Shown here: in pieces, positions 32,174-39,623 of the stretch | Position numbering within the stretch: position 1 is the first letter of the stretch | How the letters are laid out: every line of letters starts with the position of its first letter | Source: Opitutaceae bacterium | GTDB taxonomy: Bacteria; Verrucomicrobiota; Verrucomicrobiia; Opitutales; Opitutaceae | DNA: 64,000 bases | Assembly: GCA_028284385.1 (NCBI GenBank) | Contig: JANQRT010000002.1 | Location: 110,755 to 174,754 of the forward strand | Reading direction: 5' to 3' | The notes under the pieces: model-generated | Databases searched by the model: none | What the model saw: the letters and a program-made list of their open reading frames with translations, nothing else | Told to the model about the DNA's origin: nothing | Program-made: the position numbers and the translations under genes

Positions 32174-33253
32174 CTAGTTGTGGACCTGCCAAACGGGTTG
32201 TGGTCTGTTCTTCAGTTTACGTTCCGTCTCTGGATAAACGAGGGAAGGACCGTCGATCCATCTGCTTTCGACAACTGTCGTAATGGGATTTTCGGGTACG
32301 CCAAATTCACCTCGATTCAATTGATCGACCACTTGATTTACGGCTACGGTTCCTTTTTGGGCCCAGTTCGAATAAATGCCTGCAAACTCTTTAAGCGTTT
32401 CGCACATGTCCAAATGGAGAAAGCCAATATCGCGAGGCACCTTGTAGCCCCAATCTTTCAGATAGCCGGGGATTTCGATATGCTGACTCATTACTACGTC
32501 CGGCTGATGGGCTTCCAGCCAGGCTTTGAAGCGCTTTTTCAGTTGCGCCTTGGACTTGGCCTTCATCGGTGGAACAATCATCCCCGTCTCTTCGTGGTTT
32601 TGTAAATATTCGAAACAGGCTACCCGCCGGTAGTCTTTGGTATCCTCTGCAGGATCGATGTTAGCGATTCCGATTTTATTGTACCCCAAATCCCGAACTC
32701 TTTTTATCGCCTTCATCATATCGTTGTAATGATCGCGGTCCACGCGATGCAGCCTTGGCGATACGAGGGTCAGACCAATGGCGACAGAGGCGAATTTGCT
32801 CAAGTCTACTTCCAGAGTCACATGACCGACCCAGAAATGCTCCAGGATAATGCCGTGGATCCCCCTTGAGAGAAGAATTTCGATCAGTCGATTGGGGCTC
32901 ATGCCGGGTTCATTCAAGTAGAATTCCGCAATGCCGTATCCCAAGCTGTCCGCCTGGGCGTAGGCGCTCTCTCGAAACTCAATCATGTTCGGGTGCAGCG
33001 GCTGGCCATGAGGCAAGGTGTGGATCAGACCGATTACCGGAGAGTAGGGGGACGATTTTTTTTGGCCCAGATTTGTCATCAGAGCCGAAATGAGCGGATT
33101 CGGCCGATAGCCGAGTCGCTTGGCGATGCCGAGAACCTTTCTCTTGGTTTCCTTGTTGTGATGGGGGTGCCCCCTCAGGATGCGACTGACCGACATTTTC
33201 GAGACGCCAGCCAGATCGGCGATGGTCTGCATGGTAGGTTCTCTAGAGGACAT
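32174..33253 (-). CDS. LacI family transcriptional regulator (copy 3)
   Basis: 359 residues. Helix-turn-helix MQTIADLAGVSKMSVSRILRG, hinge NPLISALMTNL, effector domain with IAEFYLNEPGMSPNRLIEILLSRGIHG. It belongs to the same branch as LacI 1 and 2 but its recognition helix differs (SKMSVSRIL against SVMTVSRAL), and the palindrome before its gene differs as well. Divergent from receptor 3. The operator lies 3 bp upstream of the start codon, so autorepression is likely. Confidence 0.93.
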   Translation of the reverse strand: MSSREPTMQTIADLAGVSKMSVSRILRGHPHHNKETKRKVLGIAKRLGYRPNPLISALMTNLGQKKSSPYSPVIGLIHTLPHGQPLHPNMIEFRESAYAQADSLGYGIAEFYLNEPGMSPNRLIEILLSRGIHGIILEHFWVGHVTLEVDLSKFASVAIGLTLVSPRLHRVDRDHYNDMMKAIKRVRDLGYNKIGIANIDPAEDTKDYRRVACFEYLQNHEETGMIVPPMKAKSKAQLKKRFKAWLEAHQPDVVMSQHIEIPGYLKDWGYKVPRDIGFLHLDMCETLKEFAGIYSNWAQKGTVAVNQVVDQLNRGEFGVPENPITTVVESRWIDGPSLVYPETERKLKNRPQPVWQVHN

Positions 33254-33255
33254 GG

Positions 33256-33279
33256 TGGTATGTTACGCGTCACATACCA
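33256..33279. promoter_or_regulatory. LacI-type operator 3
   Basis: Arms TGGTATGT (33256-33263) and ACATACCA (33272-33279), exact complements, with inner TACGCGTC holding the self-complementary ACGCGT at its centre. It touches the start of the lacI 3 gene and is 177 bp upstream of the receptor 3 ATG. A partial half-site, TGTTACGTAAACCA, occurs at about 33322-33335. Confidence 0.82.
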
Positions 33280-33455
33280 AAGATCTTGTTGAGAATTCGT
33301 CAAACCCATTTATATTCTTCCTGTTACGTAAACCAGCGTTTGGTCCCATTGCCCCCCCTTCCTTCGCCACACCTCTCCCATGGTTCAGTATGGTCATCCG
33401 GTTGGTAGAGTACCGGTGGGCAATCGGTCTGATTTCAAACTATAGATACCAAGCT

Positions 33456-36452
33456 ATGAACAACCCGAACAATAGGGAATCTCCCATTGGATCCCGCGTA
33501 GTGGCATTTACCCTACGCTTTGCGACGCCTCTGGCGTTTTTGACAACATCGGCTCTTAACCTTTCCGCTCAAGAGGAGGATGAGGTTTTCGAGTTGTCGC
33601 CTTTCGAGGTGGATGGTTCTGGAGACGTAGGATATGCCGCTCAAAATACTTTGGCCGGTAGCCGCATGAACTCTCGGCTCAAGGACACTCCTGCTCCGGT
33701 AACCGTCTTCACTAAGGAGTTTATTGAAGATATTGGAGCGGACAGTCTTGAGGAAACCCTCGAGTATTCCGTCAACCAGACTCCTGAGCTCTCGCAAGAC
33801 GATGGCACTTTTGGAGGTAATCAGCTCACCGCATTCGATGCCAGGTTTCGTATCCGTGGACTGGATGCCGACCAGGGAAGAAACTTCTTCGCCTACGAGT
33901 GGGACCAGGACGTCTACAATATGGAGCGTATCGACGAGTCCCGTGGACCGAATTCGATTCTCTTCGGTATCGCGAAAGCGGGTGGTCTCATCAACTCTTC
34001 TACTAAAAAGCCGGTTTTGGGTCGCGACTTCAAGACCCTCAATGTTACTATTGGAGATGCTGATCGCCTCCGAGGACACATCGATTACAATAAGGTGCTG
34101 GTTGAAGGAAAATTGGCCCTCCGCTTAAACCTTCTGCATAACGACAATGGAGAAAACGATCGCGCTTGGACATACCGACGCGACGAACGGTATCATGTCG
34201 CTCTCAAATACAAGCCATTTGAAAAGACTACCATTGACTTGGAATATGAATATGGAGACGTCTTGGATGCGCCTTCGATGCCTTTCGGTCCACAGGACAG
34301 GGCAAGCCAGTGGCTAGCTGCCGGACGTCCTCTCACCAGTTCTGGAGCGGGATCTGCCGAAGGCATCATTGGAACGACCAACAGCATCGCTTACGTGGAT
34401 AATGGATCTGGCTTCGTCGCCAACCACCGAGGCAATGCGACAACCTCCTTGTCGGATGCTGGCCCTCGCGACAACCACTTCACCTACGACAACAACGTTC
34501 TCAGCGATCCGGCTGGCTTCGGTACTTTGGTTGTGCCTCCTACTGGCACCACTTCTGGACCGCTGGTGATGAGAGGCGCTCGGGATATCCGCAACATGTC
34601 CGCGATTCTCAGCCAACAGTTGGGCGAGAATACATTCGTCGAACTGGCATGGGCGAAATACGAAGTTGACCGCTTCAGTCATAGAGGCGTTGGCGTTGAT
34701 CTTTTAGGCGATCCTAATCCTACCTTGGCCGATGGAAGCCCGAATCCTCACGCCGGACAGCTTTACTTTCAGTCTCGTCTCGAAAGAGACTTCCGTTTCT
34801 TCACCGAGGACTACATCCGCGCTACGATCTCCCATGAAATCAATACCGACGGATGGATGGGTAAGCATCGTTTCGCCGCTATGGGGCAGAGCCGTCAGAG
34901 CGAGTTCCGTCGCAATTCTCAAATGTATGTTTGGGTTGATCCTGGCGCGGTTGGCGTGACGCCTTTCCCAGGCGGTCCTTTCTCCGGAAACGTCTGGGGA
35001 GGCAATAATCAAGTTCAGGTCCGTCACTACCTTGAGGATCCAAATGACTTAGCGGAATGGCGTGTTGGCTCTTTCCCTGGCGTCGGTTTCGGCTCCGAAT
35101 GGGACGGCGACTCGCAAACCGTCAACGTCCTTGCTGGCGACATAACAAGATACGACTTAGGTCGGGATCCAAATGAAGTAGTGTCGCTCTTCTCGGATTG
35201 GAGAACTTTGCGAGTTAAAGGTGAGGAGTCTGGAATCGATGCCATGATGGTCGCTGGCCAGAGTTCTTTCTTCAACGACAAGCTCTTCATTACCTACGGT
35301 ATTCGCGAAGACGATTTCTATCTCTTCTCGCCTAATGGTAATGGCCGAGTGAATACAGTAGATGGACAACGAAATATTCTGGATCGCGAGAATGCTCTGG
35401 TTCAGGAATTCGTTGGCGATACCGAGAGCTACGGCGCGGTTTATCACTTCACCGACCAGTTTTCGGTTTTCTACAACACGTCTACTAATTCCGGCATTTC
35501 CGATTTCTCTGACAAGGACATTTTCGGTGGCCCAGGCGAAGCCGGTGGCATCAATCCGGTTCCAAATGGAGAATCTGAAGATTTCGGAATTACCGCAGAC
35601 CTCTTGGACGGAGGGCTCTTCATCAAGGCGGCCTTCTATGAAACGACCTCCAACAATGTGAGCAGTTTCGTAGCCTGGGTTGATGGCAATGCCATGAACT
35701 TGATTAAGGATACTTACAACGAACTTCTTGATCAGGAGCTAATCAATCTGTCCACTTTTGAATCGCAGCAAATCACTGCTGAGGTTGGTACTAAGTCTGA
35801 AGGTTCCGAAGGTTTCGAATTAACGGCTGTTGGCAATCTCAACGAGAATTGGCGCGCCGTTTTAAATTATTCGGAGACTGAAGTGTCCCTGTCCGACTCC
35901 CTTCCTGAATTCACAGGATGGTGGGAAGGTCCTACCGGCAGGTCTTTCTTCCAGCAATTCTCGAGCGAGGTCATCACCCTCCCAGGAAACATAAGCGGTA
36001 ATTTGGACGAGGGCGCGACATTTGGCGATGCCATAAGCTTGATCCAAAGAGCGGGCGATGCGCAGCAGGCTCTCTCAGGTGGTATTGCTCCAGGGCAACG
36101 TCAAACGAAATGGAATCTCTTCACAAACTACTCGTTTACCGAGGGCGGTTTGAAGAATTTCCGTATTGGCGGCGGCGCTCGCTATACCGGTGGTCGTATC
36201 CAAGTGCATCCTACACTTGGCGTTATAGAGCACAACGACTGGCTATTCTATGATGCGGTGTTCGGCTGGACGAAGAAATTCGAGCACTACACCTTGGACT
36301 TGCAGCTGAATATCAAGAATATCTTCGACGAAGAAGAGCTATCGATCAACCAGCTTGATACGACGGCTGACGCCAACGGCAACTTCCTAGTCAGAAACTA
36401 TGTCTTGCCTCAGTCTCGCGATATCAAGCTGAGAGCCTCCTTTAGGTTCTAG
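33456..36452 (+). CDS. TonB-dependent receptor, Verrucomicrobia type (copy 3)
   Basis: 998 residues from the ATG at 33456 (MNNPNNRES). The frame is open back to 33180, but that part overlaps the lacI gene and its operator and lacks a signal sequence. The signal region ends NLSAQ; the mature start EEDEVFELSPFEVDGSGD carries the group signature. Plug with TPAPVTVFTKEFIEDIGADS and NSILFGIAKAGGLINSS; barrel to the C-terminal KLRASFRF. More distant from copies 1 and 2 than they are from each other. Probably a glycan receptor controlled by LacI 3. Confidence 0.92.
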   Translation: MNNPNNRESPIGSRVVAFTLRFATPLAFLTTSALNLSAQEEDEVFELSPFEVDGSGDVGYAAQNTLAGSRMNSRLKDTPAPVTVFTKEFIEDIGADSLEETLEYSVNQTPELSQDDGTFGGNQLTAFDARFRIRGLDADQGRNFFAYEWDQDVYNMERIDESRGPNSILFGIAKAGGLINSSTKKPVLGRDFKTLNVTIGDADRLRGHIDYNKVLVEGKLALRLNLLHNDNGENDRAWTYRRDERYHVALKYKPFEKTTIDLEYEYGDVLDAPSMPFGPQDRASQWLAAGRPLTSSGAGSAEGIIGTTNSIAYVDNGSGFVANHRGNATTSLSDAGPRDNHFTYDNNVLSDPAGFGTLVVPPTGTTSGPLVMRGARDIRNMSAILSQQLGENTFVELAWAKYEVDRFSHRGVGVDLLGDPNPTLADGSPNPHAGQLYFQSRLERDFRFFTEDYIRATISHEINTDGWMGKHRFAAMGQSRQSEFRRNSQMYVWVDPGAVGVTPFPGGPFSGNVWGGNNQVQVRHYLEDPNDLAEWRVGSFPGVGFGSEWDGDSQTVNVLAGDITRYDLGRDPNEVVSLFSDWRTLRVKGEESGIDAMMVAGQSSFFNDKLFITYGIREDDFYLFSPNGNGRVNTVDGQRNILDRENALVQEFVGDTESYGAVYHFTDQFSVFYNTSTNSGISDFSDKDIFGGPGEAGGINPVPNGESEDFGITADLLDGGLFIKAAFYETTSNNVSSFVAWVDGNAMNLIKDTYNELLDQELINLSTFESQQITAEVGTKSEGSEGFELTAVGNLNENWRAVLNYSETEVSLSDSLPEFTGWWEGPTGRSFFQQFSSEVITLPGNISGNLDEGATFGDAISLIQRAGDAQQALSGGIAPGQRQTKWNLFTNYSFTEGGLKNFRIGGGARYTGGRIQVHPTLGVIEHNDWLFYDAVFGWTKKFEHYTLDLQLNIKNIFDEEELSINQLDTTADANGNFLVRNYVLPQSRDIKLRASFRF

Positions 36453-36478
36453 TTCCGGTTCGCGCTTTCACAATTTCG

Positions 36479-36509
36479 AGCGATGCGGCTTAGGTCGCAT
36501 CGCTTTTTT
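36479..36509 (+). terminator. Intrinsic terminator of third TonB receptor gene
   Basis: 9-bp perfect stem AGCGATGCG (36479-36487) / CGCATCGCT (36496-36504), 8-nt loop, followed by TTTTTT (36504-36509). It starts 27 bp after the receptor stop codon. Confidence 0.9.
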
Positions 36510-36547
36510 GTTGGAGACCGATTGCGACCAAGTAGTCTCTAAGTTTC

Positions 36548-38767
36548 ATGCATTTCGCTAGGTTCTGTCTCACAGGTCTCTTCGTTACTTCATTCTGTAA
36601 AGCCGAGGATGGAGAACCTAGCTTCAACCGAGACATAGCCCCCATCATTTTCGAGAACTGTTCCATATGCCACCACCCCAATGGCTCGGGACCCTTTAGC
36701 TTACTGGATTATTCGTCGGTCTCCAGGAGAGCTCGCCAGATAGTCGAAGTGACTGAGGATCGCTTTATGCCTCCCTGGAGGCCAGATTCCGAATACGGAC
36801 CTAGATTGAGGCATGAACGAAGACTGACCAATGAGGAGATCGAACTGCTGGCCAGGTGGTACGATCTCGGCGCTCCAGAAGGGAATGAGCCATTGGTTGT
36901 GAGTCCGCCCGTTTTCGAAAACGAATGGCAGTTAGGCGAACCTGATTTGGTGATAACGTCCGAGGAACCATTCCTGCTCCCTACAGAGGGAAACGATGTA
37001 TTCAGAAATTTGGTGATTCCGATTCCGCTTTCTTCCCCTCGTTTTATCAGGGCGGTAGAATTCAAGGCCAACAACCCGAAAGTAGTGCATCACGCCGTGC
37101 TGCAATTCGATAGGACCATGGTCTCAAAGCAACGTGACTTGGAAGACCCTGGAGTGGGCTTTGATGGCATGGAGAGTTCCGGGGCGGTCAATCCGGATGG
37201 GCATTTTATCGGATGGACGCCGGGTCAGGAGCCCTACGAGGTTTATCCTGGTACCTCTTGGCGGCTGGATCCCAACACGAGCCTTGTGGCTCAACTGCAT
37301 TTGTTGCCCTCCGGAAAAGTCGAACCTGTCCAGCCGTCGATTGCATTCTACTTTAGCGACAAGCCCCCGGAAAGAGAGTCTTTCGTGATACGGATTAAAT
37401 CTGACGACATCGACATTCCTGCTGGAAAGGCAGATTATGTTGTAGAAAAGCGGTTCAGGTTGCCTGTTGATATTCAGGCGCTTCGTTTGTATCCACATGC
37501 TCACTATCTAGGCAGAGATCTCAAGATATTCGCTCTTTCCCCAGGCGGCGAAGAGCAGCCAATATTCAGAATTGCAGACTGGGATTTCAACTGGCAGAGC
37601 GACTATCAATTTCTAGAGCCGCTTTCGATTTCGAAGGAATCGGAAATCGTTATGCGATACACCTACGACAATTCCGCTTTGAATATCCGAAATCCGAATA
37701 CCCCGCCCAAGCGTGTGAAGTATGGATGGAATTCGACGGACGAGATGGGAGAAGTCTCCTTGCAGGTGCTGACTCGCAGTGGAGAAGGTATGCTGACATT
37801 GCAATCCGAATACTTCAATCATTTGATTGTTACGGAGCCCTATAATCCATTCATTCGCAACAATTTGGGATATGCTTTGGCGGAAATGGGCTTGAAGGCC
37901 GAGGCGGCTGACGCTTATCGAAAGGCAATCGAACTTAAGCCTGATTTCGCCGTCGCCCATAACAATCTAGGCGTCCAGTACGCGGAAGCTCGCCTGCATT
38001 CCTTGGCCATCAAGGAATTCAAAACGGCTATATCCATTGCTTCCGACTACGCCGAGGCTTATCACAATATGGGGAGCGTTTTCCTGGAGCAGGGCAAGCT
38101 CGATGAAGCAAGGCGGGATTTCAGCAGCGCTTTGAAAATAAGGCCTGAGCTGGACATGACGCGGGCGATGGTGGCCAACATCGATCTTTCTCGCGGCGAC
38201 CTGGAGAAAGCTATTTCCAATTTGGCCATGCTACTAGATAATGGATACGATGAACGGCAAACGCGTATCCGCCTTGCTAGCGCTTTCCTCGCCGCTGGGA
38301 AAAAGGATAAGGCTGAACCTCTCTATGAAGAGGCCCTGAAGTTCGATCCCACACATGGAGATGCTCTCTACGGATCGGGTGTATTGAAATTTTCGAACAA
38401 TCAATATGAAGCTGCTTTGCAGAATTTCCAGAAGCTCGTTTCTGACGATCCGGATAGCTTGCGTGGCCACATTCAATTAGGCCGTACTAAGCTCGCTCTA
38501 GATCGCCGTGATGAAGCTATCAGCATTTGCCGTCAGGCTCTTAAGCTTGCTGAAGACCAAGATGGTAACTATCGCCGGCTCCAAGCTCATTACAAAACAG
38601 GTGTGGAGCTCGAAGTTCTGGCTTTGGCGCTGTGGGAAGAGTCGGAGTCGCCCGAAGCTAAGCGGCTCTACGTAAAGGCGATTGAAACGGTTGCTAGGGA
38701 GGGGAATCCTCAAGAAGCCGAAGAAATGGCTCGCCGCGGAAGGGCTATCTTCAAATTAGATCCCTAA
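36548..38767 (+). CDS. Fusion: cytochrome c heme site, PHM-like copper domain, TPR repeats
   Basis: 739 residues. Signal peptide (1-19), then a heme c site C38-S-I-C41-H42 in a planctomycete-type cytochrome domain (about 25-110). A middle domain (about 130-420) has His motifs resembling the copper type II ascorbate-dependent monooxygenase (PHM) fold: VVHHAVLQF (H181, H182), AQLHLLPSG (H251) and YPHAHYLG (H317, H319). The C-terminal third (about 435-730) is a run of tetratricopeptide repeats (NNLGYALAEMGLKAEAADAY and followers). Probably a periplasmic redox protein; substrate unknown. It follows the receptor 3 terminator, so it has its own promoter or is read through. Confidence 0.82.
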   Translation: MHFARFCLTGLFVTSFCKAEDGEPSFNRDIAPIIFENCSICHHPNGSGPFSLLDYSSVSRRARQIVEVTEDRFMPPWRPDSEYGPRLRHERRLTNEEIELLARWYDLGAPEGNEPLVVSPPVFENEWQLGEPDLVITSEEPFLLPTEGNDVFRNLVIPIPLSSPRFIRAVEFKANNPKVVHHAVLQFDRTMVSKQRDLEDPGVGFDGMESSGAVNPDGHFIGWTPGQEPYEVYPGTSWRLDPNTSLVAQLHLLPSGKVEPVQPSIAFYFSDKPPERESFVIRIKSDDIDIPAGKADYVVEKRFRLPVDIQALRLYPHAHYLGRDLKIFALSPGGEEQPIFRIADWDFNWQSDYQFLEPLSISKESEIVMRYTYDNSALNIRNPNTPPKRVKYGWNSTDEMGEVSLQVLTRSGEGMLTLQSEYFNHLIVTEPYNPFIRNNLGYALAEMGLKAEAADAYRKAIELKPDFAVAHNNLGVQYAEARLHSLAIKEFKTAISIASDYAEAYHNMGSVFLEQGKLDEARRDFSSALKIRPELDMTRAMVANIDLSRGDLEKAISNLAMLLDNGYDERQTRIRLASAFLAAGKKDKAEPLYEEALKFDPTHGDALYGSGVLKFSNNQYEAALQNFQKLVSDDPDSLRGHIQLGRTKLALDRRDEAISICRQALKLAEDQDGNYRRLQAHYKTGVELEVLALALWEESESPEAKRLYVKAIETVAREGNPQEAEEMARRGRAIFKLDP

Positions 38768-38872
38768 GCATTTTGGTAACAGCTGGATAAGATCTGATTT
38801 TCAGGGACCTATTTCTAGCTGGTATTGGGGCTCAATCTCTCTAGCTTGGCTTTTATGCTCGGTAGGTTGTCA

Positions 38873-39529
38873 ATGGCTGAAGCGGTTTTCCAGCACCTTA
38901 AGAATCGCATAAAGGATGGCGATTTGCAGCCTGGGGAGACACTGCCTAGCGAGCGGGAGCTCCAAACTGAGCTCGGCGTTAGTCGCATTAGTTTGCGAGA
39001 AGGGTTGGCTCGTCTTTCCGCTTTGGGGCTCATCGAAGTATCGCACGGCAAAGGAACGGTCGTCTCCAGTGGAGTGCGTTTGCAAAGCGTTGAAGATGCC
39101 TTGCTTCCGTTGAGTTTAAATGGCGAAGCCCAGTCGATCGAGGAGCTTTACGATGCTCGCGCGTTGATTGAAAGCGAGCTTGCTGGGCTGGCTGCCAAGC
39201 AAGTGGATCGGCAATGGGCGGGCGACTTGTTTAAAAACATTGCAGAGGCTAAGGCTGCTATAGAGTCTCCGGAAACGTTTAGCGAGCTGGACGCCGCCTT
39301 TCATCGGATTATCGCCAATGGAGCCAGAAATCGATTTCTCGAGACCATGCGCGAGGCAATATCCAGCTCGGTTGATGATCTTGTGAAAATGCACTCCGCA
39401 AGCCTCGAACAACGCCTCGCGACATTGAATCGCCATGAAGTGATTGCTAATGCCATCAAGGAAGGCGACGAGGCGCTCGCGCGAAATTTAGCCAAGAAGC
39501 ACCTGTTGGACTCCAAACTGTCAAAATGA
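38873..39529 (+). CDS. GntR family regulator, FadR subfamily (FCD domain)
   Basis: 218 residues from the ATG at 38873, which follows GGTAGG by 6 nt; an ATG at 38855 or a TTG at 38825 would lengthen it. Winged helix (AEAVFQHLKNRIKDGDLQPGE, LPSERELQTELGVSRISLREG) then an all-helical FCD effector domain with metal-ligand positions in SELDAAFHRIIAN and NRHEVIANAI. FCD regulators usually sense sugar acids or other organic acids. The adjacent GH78 and dehydratase genes, and the operon at 29130-31813, are plausible targets. Confidence 0.9.
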   Translation: MAEAVFQHLKNRIKDGDLQPGETLPSERELQTELGVSRISLREGLARLSALGLIEVSHGKGTVVSSGVRLQSVEDALLPLSLNGEAQSIEELYDARALIESELAGLAAKQVDRQWAGDLFKNIAEAKAAIESPETFSELDAAFHRIIANGARNRFLETMREAISSSVDDLVKMHSASLEQRLATLNRHEVIANAIKEGDEALARNLAKKHLLDSKLSK

Positions 39530-39623
39530 CGGATTCTGCTGCTTGGTAGTATAAATCCTGCTACAAATTGGTGTTGTTTCGGCGGCTGACGCTGGGAGGA
39601 TATTTCCTGTCTACTTTTGAGCT

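Noticed and set aside
33180..33455. N-terminal 92-codon extension of receptor 3
   Set aside because: Overlaps the lacI 3 coding start and its operator and places the signal peptide internally; the ATG at 33456 gives a proper signal sequence.
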